Assembly (NCBI GenBank): GCA_026709225.1
Contig: JAPOTJ010000030.1
Location: 1-55,801, forward strand
DNA: 55,801 bases
Direction of reading: 5' to 3'
DNA from: Gammaproteobacteria bacterium
GTDB taxonomy: Bacteria; Pseudomonadota; Gammaproteobacteria; Pseudomonadales; Azotimanducaceae
The position numbers and the translations under genes were made by a program. How positions within the stretch are numbered: position 1 is the stretch's first letter; the number at the start of each line of letters is the position of its first letter. This document shows, piece by piece, positions 1 to 9,616 of the stretch. The notes below the pieces were generated by a model. That model was given only the letters and a program-made list of their open reading frames with translations, ran no database searches and had not been told where the DNA came from.

Positions 1-157
1 CTCCGTTGCAGCCCTTGGCAATATGCCCGATATTCCCTGCGGACTGCGCCTTGCCGTCGGCGATTGTGCTCACTCTGAATCACACTTATTTATGGGACAG
101 GACACTAGGGCATAGTGTGAACACGCCCCAGGAGCCTGCGCCGCCCGGTAAGGGCGA
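1..157. other. Window-edge sequence, no supported gene
   Basis: This is the stretch beyond the ppk1 stop codon. I see no reading frame with family features, no hairpin with a T-tract, and no RNA gene. A 61-codon plus-strand frame here overlaps the 3' end of ppk1 and has no recognisable content, so it is left out. Confidence 0.5.
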
Positions 158-2263
158 TCATCCATTGAATGCAGTCAACAGCGTCAATTGACTGTCGTGC
201 GGCGCCTCGTCTCCTGAGGGTGAGACCTGCACGTAACTCCCGTCGCTTTTGAGTTCCCACGCGCGCACATTGTCCGCGAGATAGTTCTCGAACGCTTCTT
301 CGATAATGCGTTCGCGTAAGCGCCGGCTGCGCACCGGAAAACAGACCTCGATGCGATCGAAGAAATTGCGTGGCATCCAGTCGGCGCTTGTCAGGTACAC
401 ATCGGGCTTGCCGTCGTTTTCAAAGTAGAGCACGCGCGTGTGTTCGAGAAAGCGCCCGACAATCGAGCGCACGCGAATATTCTCCGAGACGCCTTCGATG
501 CCGGGACGCAGCGAGCACAGCCCGCGCACGACCAAGTCAATCTCAACGCCTGCGCACGAGGCGCGGTAGAGTTCGGCGATGACGCGCGGCTCAATGAGCG
601 AGTTCATCTTCGCCATGATGCGCGCGCTCTTGCCGGCTTCGGCGTGTTTGATCTCGCGCGCAATGAGCGACTGAACGCCGTCAAAGAGGGTGAACGGCGC
701 TTCGAGCAGCGCGTGCAGCTCGCCTGGCTTGCCCATGGCAGTGAGTTGGTGGAAGACTTCTTGGACATCGCGTCCGATCTCGTCGCGGCAGGTCAGCAAG
801 CCGTAGTCGGTGTAGATGCGCGCCTTGACCGCATGGTAGTTGCCTGTGCCGAGGTGCGCATAGCGCACGAGCTTGCCCTCTTCCCTGCGAATCACAAGGC
901 TCATCTTGGCGTGCGTCTTGTAGCCGACGATGCCATAGACCACTTGCGCGCCCGCCTCCTGCAAACGGTTGGCGAGCTCGATGTTGTCGGCCTCGTCAAA
1001 GCGCGCGCGCAGCTCGATGACAACGAGCACCTCCTTGCCGGCGCGCGCGGCATTGACGAGGGCTTCGGCGATCGTTGAGTCGGCGCCTGTTCGATAGAGC
1101 GTCTGGCGAATAGCGAGCACATTGGGGTCGGTAGCGGCGCTCCGCAGGAAGTCCACAACCGGCGCAAACGACTCGAACGGGTGGTGCAGCAGCACATCGC
1201 CCGCGCGAATGGCGGCAAAGATGTCCTGCTTGCCGCGCAGCACCTTGGGAACTTGCGGCACGAAGCCTGGGTAGCGCAGTTCAGGACGATTGACGAGCGA
1301 CGGGATCGAGGTCAGGCGATTGAGGTTGACGGGGCCGTTGCAGCGGTAGACATCTCGCAGCGCGAGACAAAAGCGCGCTGACAGGAACGCCTCGAGCTCT
1401 GGAGGGCAGTCGTCGGCGATTTCGAGCCGTACTGCGTCGCCGTAGTTGCGCGTGGAAAGCTCTCCTTCCATCGCTCGCAGGAGGTCATCGACTTCTTCGG
1501 AATCAACGAACAGGTCGCTATTGCGGGTGACGCGAAACTGGTAGCAGCCAGTGACTTTCACGCCGCGAAAGAGCGCTTGCACGTTATGGTGGATGACTGA
1601 GGAGAGGAATACGAATTCGTGCGCGCCACCGGGCACCGAGACCACGCGCGGCAAGGCTCTGGGCGCCTGCACCACCGCCTTGCCGGACTCCCGTCCGAAG
1701 GCGTCCTTGCCTTTCAAGGTGACAATGAACGCAAGGCTTTTGTTCAACAGGTTGGGAAAGGGGTGCGCCGGGTCGAGACCGACAGGCGTCAGTATGGGCG
1801 CGAGCTCGTTCTCAAAATAGTCTTCAATCCACGCCTGCTGCTCGCTCGTCCACTGATCGCGCTGTACGAAGCGAATGTCGTGCGCTTCAAGCTCGGGCTT
1901 GAGCACGCTATTGAGAATCTCGTAATGATCTTCCACGATTTCATGCGCGAGCGCACTCACGGCGTCGAGCTGCTCGGCTGGCGTTCTGCCGTCGGCGCCG
2001 GGTCGCCCGTCTTGCAATTCTCGCTGCTTGAGCCCGGCGACTCTGATTTCAAAGAATTCGTCGAGAATCTCGGCGGCGATGCACAGGAACTGCAAACGCT
2101 CAAGCATCGGCACTTCGGGATCTTTGCACAACGAGTACACGCGGCGATTGAACTCAAGAAACGCAAGTTCGCGATTGATATAGAGATGCGGGCTTGACAG
2201 GTTGGGCGCGTCCATCTGAGATGCTGGCGATTGGCAGACTTTCCAAGGCGCGGAGTTTACCAT
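158..2263 (-). CDS. ppk1: Polyphosphate kinase 1
   Basis: Reversible transfer of the ATP gamma-phosphate onto inorganic polyphosphate, a membrane-associated enzyme. The protein opens with the PPK1 N-terminal signature YINRELAFLEFNRRV and has the phosphohistidine site GYKTHAKMS (His about 450, or about 433 from the internal start), followed by the RYAHLGTGNYH motif. The length of about 700 aa is normal for the family. The first Met is at 2263, but MDAPNLSS at 2212 is a better start by comparison with family N-termini. It diverges from cmoA across only about 30 nt, so the two share a very short promoter region. No polyphosphatase (ppx) gene is visible next to it, although the window ends there. 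Confidence 0.95.
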   Translation of the reverse strand: MVNSAPWKVCQSPASQMDAPNLSSPHLYINRELAFLEFNRRVYSLCKDPEVPMLERLQFLCIAAEILDEFFEIRVAGLKQRELQDGRPGADGRTPAEQLDAVSALAHEIVEDHYEILNSVLKPELEAHDIRFVQRDQWTSEQQAWIEDYFENELAPILTPVGLDPAHPFPNLLNKSLAFIVTLKGKDAFGRESGKAVVQAPRALPRVVSVPGGAHEFVFLSSVIHHNVQALFRGVKVTGCYQFRVTRNSDLFVDSEEVDDLLRAMEGELSTRNYGDAVRLEIADDCPPELEAFLSARFCLALRDVYRCNGPVNLNRLTSIPSLVNRPELRYPGFVPQVPKVLRGKQDIFAAIRAGDVLLHHPFESFAPVVDFLRSAATDPNVLAIRQTLYRTGADSTIAEALVNAARAGKEVLVVIELRARFDEADNIELANRLQEAGAQVVYGIVGYKTHAKMSLVIRREEGKLVRYAHLGTGNYHAVKARIYTDYGLLTCRDEIGRDVQEVFHQLTAMGKPGELHALLEAPFTLFDGVQSLIAREIKHAEAGKSARIMAKMNSLIEPRVIAELYRASCAGVEIDLVVRGLCSLRPGIEGVSENIRVRSIVGRFLEHTRVLYFENDGKPDVYLTSADWMPRNFFDRIEVCFPVRSRRLRERIIEEAFENYLADNVRAWELKSDGSYVQVSPSGDEAPHDSQLTLLTAFNG

Positions 2264-2294
2264 TTGCTTTTTGCTTCGATTCTTGAGAGTGACT

Positions 2295-3038
2295 ATGGCA
2301 AGCGGTTCACGCGATGCGCTCTACGCCGAACCAATCCATGAGGTACCGCGTTTCGAGTTCAACGAGGCGGTGAGCGATGTCTTTGACGATATGATTCGGC
2401 GCAGCGTTCCGGGCTACGATGCCGTCATGCGCACGACCGGCGTGCTCGTTGCCGAAGTCGTGCGCGACGGGGACACGGTCTACGATCTTGGATGCTCGCT
2501 CGGCGAAGCAGCGCATTCCATGCTCGCGGCCTGCAGTGACAAGACGGTGAATCTCGTGCTTGTTGATTCATCGCAGCCTATGATCGAGCGCGCTCGCGAA
2601 CGCTTCTCAGCGTCCCCTAGTGTCACCTGCCTGTGCGCTGACATCCGGCAGCTTCACTACGATGAGGCTGCGGCCTTTGTGTTGAACTACACACTGCAGT
2701 TTATCGAGCCGCAGGCGCGCACCGCGCTGCTTGGTCGCTTGTGTGAGCGTCTCTTGCCGGGCGGTATCCTCGTGCTATCCGAAAAGGTCCGTCTCGATGC
2801 GCCAGAGCATGACGCGCGCGCCTCTCGCAGGCACCACGGATTCAAGCGACTGATGGGCTACAGCGACCGAGAAATCGAGCAGAAGCGCGATGCGCTCGAA
2901 GATGTGCTGGTGCCCGATACGCTTTCAGGTGTGACCTCTCGTCTGCGGCAGGCGGGTTTCGAGCGTATCGAGATCTGGTTCACGTGTTTGAATTGGGTGT
3001 CGCTCATTGCCTACAAGGCAGATTGCGTACAAAGCTGA
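2295..3038 (+). CDS. cmoA: Carboxy-S-adenosyl-L-methionine synthase
   Basis: CmoA makes carboxy-SAM from SAM and prephenate, the donor used by CmoB to build 5-oxyacetyl-uridine at tRNA position 34. The Rossmann SAM loop is visible as VYDLGCSLGEAAHSML (about residues 64-79 from this start), and the length (about 247 aa) fits the family. I chose the ATG at 2295 (MASGSRDALYAEP) over the upstream in-frame codon at 2271 because family proteins begin with this kind of short polar N-terminus. The gene is followed after 5 nt by cmoB, the standard gammaproteobacterial pairing, which supports the call. Confidence 0.93.
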   Translation: MASGSRDALYAEPIHEVPRFEFNEAVSDVFDDMIRRSVPGYDAVMRTTGVLVAEVVRDGDTVYDLGCSLGEAAHSMLAACSDKTVNLVLVDSSQPMIERARERFSASPSVTCLCADIRQLHYDEAAAFVLNYTLQFIEPQARTALLGRLCERLLPGGILVLSEKVRLDAPEHDARASRRHHGFKRLMGYSDREIEQKRDALEDVLVPDTLSGVTSRLRQAGFERIEIWFTCLNWVSLIAYKADCVQS

Positions 3039-3043
3039 AGGGC

Positions 3044-3997
3044 ATGCTTGAACCGCTTCTCAAGTGGCAGTTGAACGCACTGCCCGCTGCGCTACGCAGT
3101 TCGCAGGTCGCCGGTGCTGCGCTTGATCGAATTGCGACGCACGGCGATGCGCCGCGCTGGAGCAGTGCGCTGCAAGCGCTGCCGACGGCAAGCGTAGGAG
3201 GCGCTGACTTCGGCGACTGCGTGACCGTTGATCTTGACGACGGTGCAACAGTGAATGCCCGTCTACGTGATGCCTTGACGCGACTGACACCGTGGCGCAA
3301 AGGTCCGTTTCGCTTGGGTGCGGTAGAGATCGATGCCGAGTGGCGCTCGAACGTCAAGTGGAGCCGCCTCTCACCGATCCATGCCAAGTTCAAAGACGCG
3401 CGCATCCTTGATGTCGGCTGCGGCAACGGCTACTACGGATGGCGTATGCTCGAATGCGGCGCAGAGTCGGTTTTCGGCATCGACCACAATCCATTGTGCA
3501 CGGCGCAGCATCTTGCCATGCAGCGCTATCTTCGCGATGAGGGCAATCTCGTACTGCCGGTCTCGCTTGACGAGCTTCCGAGTGCGTGGACCGGGTTTGA
3601 CATCGTGTGTTCGCTCGGCGTGCTCAGCCATAGCCGCGCACCTCCGCAGCATCTCGCTGAACTGGCAAAAGCGGTGCGAAGAGGCGGGTTGCTGTTGCTC
3701 GAGTCGTTGGTGCTTGGCGGCGCATCCGGCGAGCTGCGTCCTGCGATGCGCTACGCGCGCATGAGAAACGTCTGGCGTCTGCCGGGCGTCGCAAGACTCC
3801 GTATTCTTATCGAGGCTGCTGGATTCACTCAAGTCGAGCTGCTTGATGTGTCGCGCACGCACGCAAGCGAGCAGCGGCGAACGGATTGGATGCCATTCGG
3901 CTCGCTTGCCGACAGCCTGAATCTAAGCGATAGTAGCCGCACAGTCGAAGGATATCCCGCGCCGCATCGCGCCATATTCACAGCCAAGCGATCATGA
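3044..3997 (+). CDS. cmoB: tRNA U34 carboxymethyltransferase
   Basis: CmoB transfers the carboxymethyl group of carboxy-SAM to 5-hydroxyuridine-34 of tRNA. The SAM-binding glycine loop is ILDVGCGNGYYGWRM in the middle of the protein, with the downstream segment GFDIVCSLGVLSHSRAPPQHL typical of CmoB. The start at 3044 (MLEPLLKWQL) gives about 317 aa, the usual length; a longer frame opening at 2984 would run back into cmoA and is less likely. The stop codon overlaps the next gene's start (ATGA), indicating one transcript and probable translational coupling. Confidence 0.93.
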   Translation: MLEPLLKWQLNALPAALRSSQVAGAALDRIATHGDAPRWSSALQALPTASVGGADFGDCVTVDLDDGATVNARLRDALTRLTPWRKGPFRLGAVEIDAEWRSNVKWSRLSPIHAKFKDARILDVGCGNGYYGWRMLECGAESVFGIDHNPLCTAQHLAMQRYLRDEGNLVLPVSLDELPSAWTGFDIVCSLGVLSHSRAPPQHLAELAKAVRRGGLLLLESLVLGGASGELRPAMRYARMRNVWRLPGVARLRILIEAAGFTQVELLDVSRTHASEQRRTDWMPFGSLADSLNLSDSSRTVEGYPAPHRAIFTAKRS

Positions 3998-4374
3998 ACC
4001 TCTTCCGATTCCGGCGTCACAGCAAGAAACTCATGAAGATCTACGAGTGTCTGCTTGCGGGCGATGTGCGCGGCCTGCATCCCATGCAGATCTCGCGCGA
4101 GACCGGCATTTCCTACCGAGAAGTGGCGAGACGGCTTGATGCGACACCCGAGCTGTTTGTACGCTTGGTGGTGGCGCGCGGCTCGCATCGCCGCTACGCT
4201 CTGCATACGCGCGCCCGCGCGATGCAGCGGCGCGACGTGCAGCAGCTGCTTGATCGCGGCGTTCTGCGCGAGAGCTTGATTCTGTACTTGGTGGGTGCGT
4301 TCATCCTGTTCGCGCTCATTTGGGTGGTGCTGTCCGCGATATCAATGTCTCAGCAAGAGTTCACAGGGTTTTGA
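3994..4374 (+). CDS. Small winged-helix-like protein with C-terminal membrane segment
   Basis: I do not recognise this 126-aa protein. Residues about 25-75 look like a winged-helix/MarR-type DNA-binding fold: a helix, then MQISRETGISYREVARRLDA as the helix-turn-helix, then a basic wing. The C-terminus carries one strongly hydrophobic stretch (about residues 93-117, LILYLVGAFILFALIW), so the protein is probably membrane-tethered with an N-in domain. It overlaps cmoB by 4 nt and ends 2 nt before the lysS GTG, so it sits inside a tRNA-modification/aminoacylation operon. What it does there is unknown. Confidence 0.75.
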   Translation: MNLFRFRRHSKKLMKIYECLLAGDVRGLHPMQISRETGISYREVARRLDATPELFVRLVVARGSHRRYALHTRARAMQRRDVQQLLDRGVLRESLILYLVGAFILFALIWVVLSAISMSQQEFTGF

Positions 4375-4376
4375 TC

Positions 4377-5870
4377 GTGTCAGCACACGCAGACAATGAT
4401 CTCAGCGAACAACGTCGCGCCAAGCTGCGGGCGTGGCGGGCACGCGGCGACGCCTATCCGAACGACTTTCGTCGCACCGACTTCGCTGCCGACTTGCACG
4501 AGCGCTTGGCTGATAAAAACAAGGAAGCGCTCGCAGAAGACAATGTGGAAGCGGCGGTGGCTGGGCGCATCATGCTGCGGCGCATGATGGGCAAGGCGTG
4601 CTTTTTGACGATTGAAGATATGTCCGGGCGGATTCAAGTCTATGCGCGTCTCGACGGACTCGGCCAAGACGCCTACGCCGACATCGAAGGATTGATGGAT
4701 TTGGGCGACATCGTCGGCGTGCGCGGGACAATGATGCGCACCATGCGCGGCGAGCTCACCGTCGAAGCGACATCCATCGAACTGTTGTCCAAGTGCCTGC
4801 ATCCGCCGCCTGAAAAATTCCACGGCCTCGTCGATCAAGAGATGCGCTACCGCGCGCGCTATCTCGACCTGATGGTGAACGAGGCTTCGCGCCAAGTGTT
4901 CAGGCTGCGCAGCACAGTCGTCAGCGCTATCCGAGCGTTTTTTGAAGCCCACGACTTCTTCGAGGTGGAAACGCCGATGATGCAGCCAGTGGCATCGGGC
5001 GCGGCGGCGCGACCCTTCACCACGCACCACAATGCGCTCGACATGCCGCTTTACTTGCGTGTGGCGCCTGAGCTCTACCTGAAGCGCCTTGTGGTCGGCG
5101 GCTTCGAGCGCGTGTTCGAGATCAATCGCAACTTTCGCAACGAGGGCTTATCGACGCGCCACAACCCAGAGTTCACCATGCTTGAGTTCTACCAAGCCTA
5201 CGCTTCGGTCGATGAAGTCATGGCGCTCACCACCGAGTTGATTCATGAGGTCGCGGCACGTACTGGCCGGCAGCGCGTCACGGTCGATGGCAAGGAAATC
5301 GATCTCAGCGCTGATTTTGATGTCATTGCCATGGAAGATGCGGTGTGCGAGTACACGGGACTTTCGTTGGACGACGTGTGGAACGTCGATGCGCTGCGTC
5401 GCGCGCTTGGCGACGATGCGCCGGACAAGCGCGCAAGCGCGGGCGAGCTCTTGTTTGCGCTTTTTGAGGCGCGCGTCGAGCCGCATCTTGTGATGCCGAC
5501 CTATGTGACGGGCTATCCGTCAGAGGTCTCGCCCCTCTCTCGCGCGAACGATGATCGCCCGGAGATCGTTGATCGCTTCGAGCTCTTTGTCGGCGGACGC
5601 GAGATCGCCAACGGCTTCTCCGAACTCAACGACCCCGACGAGCAGCTTGCCCGGTTTCACGCCCAAGAAGCGCGCCGCGCAGCGGGCGATGCGGAAGCCA
5701 TGCGCATTGATCATGATTACGTGCGTGCGCTTGAATACGGGTTGCCGCCGACTGGCGGGCAAGGGCTCGGCATTGATCGTCTCGTGATGCTGCTCTCAGG
5801 AGCTTCGACGATACGCGATGTGCTGTTGTTCCCGCTTCTGAAGCCGGAAGGCGGCGGACATGGCGACTGA
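4377..5870 (+). CDS. lysS: Lysyl-tRNA synthetase, class II
   Basis: Charges tRNA-Lys with lysine in the cytoplasm. An N-terminal OB-fold anticodon-binding domain (about residues 50-150, with ARLDG and [13 protein letters not shown]) is followed by the class II catalytic domain. Motif 2 is [12 protein letters not shown] and motif 3 is [13 protein letters not shown]. About 497 aa is normal for bacterial LysRS and too long for the truncated EpmA/GenX paralogue. The start is a GTG at 4377, 2 nt past the previous stop; the frame stays open upstream, but the family N-terminus begins here. The 3' end overlaps ung by 11 nt. Confidence 0.94.
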   Translation: MSAHADNDLSEQRRAKLRAWRARGDAYPNDFRRTDFAADLHERLADKNKEALAEDNVEAAVAGRIMLRRMMGKACFLTIEDMSGRIQVYARLDGLGQDAYADIEGLMDLGDIVGVRGTMMRTMRGELTVEATSIELLSKCLHPPPEKFHGLVDQEMRYRARYLDLMVNEASRQVFRLRSTVVSAIRAFFEAHDFFEVETPMMQPVASGAAARPFTTHHNALDMPLYLRVAPELYLKRLVVGGFERVFEINRNFRNEGLSTRHNPEFTMLEFYQAYASVDEVMALTTELIHEVAARTGRQRVTVDGKEIDLSADFDVIAMEDAVCEYTGLSLDDVWNVDALRRALGDDAPDKRASAGELLFALFEARVEPHLVMPTYVTGYPSEVSPLSRANDDRPEIVDRFELFVGGREIANGFSELNDPDEQLARFHAQEARRAAGDAEAMRIDHDYVRALEYGLPPTGGQGLGIDRLVMLLSGASTIRDVLLFPLLKPEGGGHGD

Positions 5871-6579
5871 GTCCGAGACCCAAGCGCGCGTGCGTCTCGA
5901 TCCTTCGTGGCGCGAGCCTTTAATGAGTGCGTTTGAGCGCGAGTCCATGCAGGCGCTGCGCGCCTTCCTGCTTGCCGAAGCCAAGGCGGGCAAGCGCATC
6001 TACCCGCCCGCCGCGCAGATTTTTCGCGCCCTTGACCTGACGCCTTTGCCCGCTGTCAAGGTTGTCATCATCGGACAGGATCCGTATCACGGTCCGGGGC
6101 AAGCCGAAGGACTGTGCTTTTCAGTGCCACCGGGCGTTTCGAAGCCGCCGTCGCTCGTGAACATCCTCAGAGAGGTTGCCGACGATATGGGACAGACAGG
6201 CGAAGCCAAGCAGTTCGCTTCGGATGGAGGATCATTGGTGCCGTGGGCAGAGCAGGGTGTCCTGTTGCTCAACGCCGTGCTGACAGTGGAGCACAGGCGC
6301 GCCGCGAGCCATCGCGGACAAGGTTGGGAGGCATTCACTGATCGCGTCGTTGACGTCCTCGACCAAGACTGCGAACACCTTGTGTTCATGCTCTGGGGCG
6401 CCGACGCGCGCAAGAAGGGCGAGCGGGTTGATCGCGACCGGCACCTCGTGCTGTCTGCGCCGCATCCGTCACCGTTTTCAGCTGATCACGGATTCTTCGG
6501 GTGTCGGCATTTCTCGCGCGCCAATGCGTATCTTGTTGAGCAGGGTAAGATGCCCATCGACTGGTTTGCGGTGCGCTAG
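5860..6579 (+). CDS. ung: Uracil-DNA glycosylase, family 1
   Basis: Removes uracil from DNA as the first step of base excision repair. The water-activating motif GQDPYHGPGQ is at about residues 72-81, and the DNA-intercalating loop HPSPFS, carrying the second catalytic His, is near residue 202. The 239-aa length is typical. The start lies 11 nt inside lysS, so it is probably translated from the same mRNA. The N-terminus is slightly longer than in E. coli Ung, and a start at MSAFERESMQ (5923) is possible. Confidence 0.95.
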   Translation: MATESETQARVRLDPSWREPLMSAFERESMQALRAFLLAEAKAGKRIYPPAAQIFRALDLTPLPAVKVVIIGQDPYHGPGQAEGLCFSVPPGVSKPPSLVNILREVADDMGQTGEAKQFASDGGSLVPWAEQGVLLLNAVLTVEHRRAASHRGQGWEAFTDRVVDVLDQDCEHLVFMLWGADARKKGERVDRDRHLVLSAPHPSPFSADHGFFGCRHFSRANAYLVEQGKMPIDWFAVR

Positions 6580-6617
6580 CGTCGAGACCGCAGCTCTCAT
6601 TCTTGTTGCCATTATCC

Positions 6618-7769
6618 ATGAACTTCGATCTCAGCGAAGAACAGACGCTTTTTGTCGAAACGGCGCGCGACTTCGCGCGTCAGGAATTCGCGCCGCACGC
6701 CGCTGAATGGGACCGCGACCATGTGTTTCCAAAGGATGTCATTCGCCGCTCGGGCGAACTGGGCTTTTGCTCGCTTTACACGGCTGACGCGCACGGCGGT
6801 CAAGGACTCAGCCGCCTGGATGCAAGCCTGATTCTTGAGGAGCTCGCCCAAGGCTGCACGTCCACCACGGCGTTTATCACCATCCACAACATGGCCTTGT
6901 GGATGCTCTCGACCTTTGGCACAGAGCATGCGCGCGACGAATGGGTGCCGCAGCTTGTCGGCGGAGAGAAGCTGGCATCCTATTGCCTCACCGAGCCCGG
7001 TTCAGGCTCGGATGCCGCGGCCATGAAGACGCGAGCTTGCGCGACTGGCGAAGGCTTCGCGCTCACCGGCGCCAAGGCGTTTATATCCGGTGCTGGCCAC
7101 ACCGATGCGCTCGTCGTCATGGCGCGTCAAGACGATGATCAGATCGGCTGCTTTCTAGTGCCGGGCGATGCCGAAGGCGTTAGCTATGGACGCCGCGAAG
7201 ATAAGATGGGCTGGAATAGTCAGCCGACCTCGCAAATCAACTTTGATGCGGTGTCTATTCCTTCGCATTATCGGATCGGGGCGCCCGGCGAGGGCTTCAA
7301 AATCGCCATGCGCGGTCTCGACGGAGGACGCATCAACATCGCCACCTGCTCGATCGGCACGGCGCAGGCCGCGCTCGACCAGGCGGCGCGCTGGATGCGC
7401 GAACGCAAGCAGTTCGGCAAGCCGCTTGCGGACTTCCAAGCCCTGCAATTCAAGCTCGCCGACATGGCGACCGAGCTGGTGGCGGCGCGTCAGATGGTGC
7501 GCTACGCCGCCTTCAAGCTCGACCAAAGCGACGCCGAGGCCGGCCTCTATTCGGCCATGGCCAAGCGCTTCGCGACCGATGCTGGTTTTCGGGTGTGCGA
7601 CGAAGCGCTGCAGTTGCACGGCGGCTACGGCTATATGAAGGAATTTCCGCTCGAACGACATGTGCGCGATCTGCGCGTGCATCGCATTCTCGAAGGCACC
7701 AACGAAATCATGCGACTTATCATTTCACGCAGGCTCCTCATGGAAGGCGCCACGGAGGTTATTCGATGA
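6618..7769 (+). CDS. Acyl-CoA dehydrogenase (isobutyryl-CoA dehydrogenase-like)
   Basis: FAD-dependent alpha,beta-dehydrogenation of an acyl-CoA. Signatures are YCLTEPGSGSDAA (substrate/FAD site), LHGGYGYMKEFPLER and the C-terminal RILEGTNEIMR. The start MNFDLSEEQ at 6618 is the classic N-terminus. The gene is first in an operon with an enoyl-CoA hydratase, a 3-hydroxyisobutyryl-CoA hydrolase and a 3-hydroxyisobutyrate dehydrogenase, which are the consecutive valine-degradation steps after isobutyryl-CoA. That context makes isobutyryl-CoA the likely substrate; chain-length preference cannot be read from the sequence. Confidence 0.9.
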   Translation: MNFDLSEEQTLFVETARDFARQEFAPHAAEWDRDHVFPKDVIRRSGELGFCSLYTADAHGGQGLSRLDASLILEELAQGCTSTTAFITIHNMALWMLSTFGTEHARDEWVPQLVGGEKLASYCLTEPGSGSDAAAMKTRACATGEGFALTGAKAFISGAGHTDALVVMARQDDDQIGCFLVPGDAEGVSYGRREDKMGWNSQPTSQINFDAVSIPSHYRIGAPGEGFKIAMRGLDGGRINIATCSIGTAQAALDQAARWMRERKQFGKPLADFQALQFKLADMATELVAARQMVRYAAFKLDQSDAEAGLYSAMAKRFATDAGFRVCDEALQLHGGYGYMKEFPLERHVRDLRVHRILEGTNEIMRLIISRRLLMEGATEVIR

Positions 7770-8542
7770 CTCAATCCACCTCAAGCAAGCTTATTCTTGA
7801 AATTCAAGATGGCGTTGCGCTTGTCACCATCAATAACCCGCCAGCGAACACATGGGACGAGGAAAGCCTGCCCGCGCTCGAAGCCTTGGTGGATGCGCTC
7901 GACGCGGATGCGGGCGTGCGTGCGCTCGTTATCACCGGCCAAGGCGAGAAGTTCTTCTCCGCTGGCGCCGACTTGAATCTGTTTGCCGATGGTCGGAGCG
8001 AAACGGCGAGGCGCATGAGTGATGCGTTTGGCAGCGCATTCGAGCGTCTCGCTTCGTTTTCAGGCGTCTCGGTGGCTGCCATCAACGGCTGGGCGATGGG
8101 CGGCGGACTTGAATGCGCGCTTGCGTGTGACATTCGCGTCGTGGAGGCGCAAGCGCGCATGAGCTTGCCGGAAGCCGCCGTCGGACTGCTGCCCTGCGGC
8201 GGCGGTACGCAGCTTCTGCCGTGGCTCGTCGGGGAAGGCTGGGCGAAGCGGATTATTCTCTGCGGCGAACGGGTCAATGCCGAGACCGCGGAGCGGATTG
8301 GCCTGTGCGAAGAGATTGCCGAGACCGGGCAGAGTCTTGCGCGCGCGACTGAAATCGCGAGGAGCGCTGCCAATCAAAGTCCGGATGCCGTGGCCGCCTG
8401 CAAGGGGCTTGTTCACAAGGCGCGTCATAGTTCGGTGGATTTTTTGACTGAGCGCGATGCGTTCGTTGCGCTGTTTGACGGTGCTAATCAGCGCGAAGGC
8501 GTCAATGCTTTCTTGGAGAAGCGCTCGCCAGTCTGGACTTGA
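7766..8542 (+). CDS. Enoyl-CoA hydratase (probable methacrylyl-CoA hydratase)
   Basis: A crotonase-fold protein of 258 aa. The oxyanion-hole segments are visible as FSAGADLNLFADG and GWAMGGGLECALACDIRV, followed by MSLPEAAVGLLPCGGGTQLLP. The start ATG at 7766 overlaps the stop of the acyl-CoA dehydrogenase (ATGA), so the two are translationally coupled; the longer upstream frame is ignored for that reason. In this operon it should hydrate methacrylyl-CoA to 3-hydroxyisobutyryl-CoA. Crotonase-fold members are hard to assign by sequence, so the substrate is inferred from neighbours. Confidence 0.87.
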   Translation: MTQSTSSKLILEIQDGVALVTINNPPANTWDEESLPALEALVDALDADAGVRALVITGQGEKFFSAGADLNLFADGRSETARRMSDAFGSAFERLASFSGVSVAAINGWAMGGGLECALACDIRVVEAQARMSLPEAAVGLLPCGGGTQLLPWLVGEGWAKRIILCGERVNAETAERIGLCEEIAETGQSLARATEIARSAANQSPDAVAACKGLVHKARHSSVDFLTERDAFVALFDGANQREGVNAFLEKRSPVWT

Positions 8543-8545
8543 CGC

Positions 8546-9616
8546 ATGAGTCAGGAGATTGTTCTCTTTCAGGAGTTGCCGAGCGCAGGCGGCGGGCGCA
8601 TCGGCCTCGCGACCCTCAATTCCGAGAAAACGCTCAACTCGCTATCGCTCGCAATGATCGAGCGCTTGAATCCGCAGCTGACCCGTTGGCAACGGGATGA
8701 TGCGATTGAGGCGGTTGTGCTGCGTGGGGCTGGCACGCGTGCCTTCTGTGCCGGGGGCGATATTCAGGCGCTCTACGCATCCATGACCGAAGACCCGAAG
8801 GTTGCCCTTGCAGATAGGTTTTTTCTTGAGGAGTACAAGCTCGATTATCGATTGCATACCTTTCCCAAGCCCGTTGTGTGCCTCGGCACCGGCATCGTAA
8901 TGGGCGGCGGTCTCGGGCTGTTTTCGGCGTCCAAGGTGCGCATTGTCGGGCCGCGTTCGCGCATCGCCATGCCGGAACTCACCATCGGACTCTTTCCCGA
9001 TGCCGGCGCGAGTTGGGTACTCAAGCACCTGCCGTATCACTTGGCAGCGTTCCTTGCGATGACTGGCGCACAGGTCTCTGGTGCAGACGCGCTGTATATC
9101 GGCTTGGCGACACACGCGGTCAGGGACGTTGAAAGCTTGGCGTCGCGGCTCTCTTTGGTCGATTGGTCTGACCCTGACATGCCCGATGACCTCGACCAAC
9201 CGAGCACGTTGCAGATGCATGATGCGCGTCTTCAAGAAGCGATCGGCGATGCACCCCTCGGTGCCGACGAGCTTACCGAGTGCATCGCGTCGCTTGCTGG
9301 CCAGGACGAATGGCTAGATCGTGCCATCGCCACCATGCAGCGCGGATGCCCTGCGACGCTCGCCATCATCGCCGAGCAGCTAGCACGTGTTCGCGATATG
9401 GATCTCGCGGCGAGCTTTCGCATGGAGCACAACATCGCGAGCCATTGCGCGCGCAATCCCGACTTTCGCGAAGGTGTCCGCGCTCTCATCATCGACAAGG
9501 ACATGACACCGGATTGGCGCTACAAGACGCTTCGTGAGATGCCGAAAGAGTATGTCCTGTCGCACTTCGATACACCCTTCTCGCATCACCCCCTCAAGGA
9601 TCTCGGTCATGGCTGA
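8546..9616 (+). CDS. 3-hydroxyisobutyryl-CoA hydrolase-like protein
   Basis: A longer crotonase-fold protein (356 aa) of the HIBCH type, which hydrolyses the CoA ester to free 3-hydroxyisobutyrate and releases CoA from the valine pathway. Characteristic segments are EKTLNSLSLAM, AFCAGGDIQALY, VMGGGLGLFSASKVRIV and MPELTIGLFPDAGASWVL. The C-terminal about 100 residues beyond the crotonase core are typical of HIBCH rather than of hydratases. It starts 3 nt after the upstream stop and its end overlaps the next gene by 8 nt. Confidence 0.88.
   Translation: MSQEIVLFQELPSAGGGRIGLATLNSEKTLNSLSLAMIERLNPQLTRWQRDDAIEAVVLRGAGTRAFCAGGDIQALYASMTEDPKVALADRFFLEEYKLDYRLHTFPKPVVCLGTGIVMGGGLGLFSASKVRIVGPRSRIAMPELTIGLFPDAGASWVLKHLPYHLAAFLAMTGAQVSGADALYIGLATHAVRDVESLASRLSLVDWSDPDMPDDLDQPSTLQMHDARLQEAIGDAPLGADELTECIASLAGQDEWLDRAIATMQRGCPATLAIIAEQLARVRDMDLAASFRMEHNIASHCARNPDFREGVRALIIDKDMTPDWRYKTLREMPKEYVLSHFDTPFSHHPLKDLGHG

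Noticed and set aside
440..1078. 212-codon plus-strand frame opposite ppk1
   Set aside because: Shadow of a GC-rich gene; ppk1 motifs on the minus strand are unambiguous.
4377..5870. EpmA (EF-P lysyltransferase) instead of lysS
   Set aside because: The N-terminal anticodon-binding OB domain is present; EpmA lacks it.
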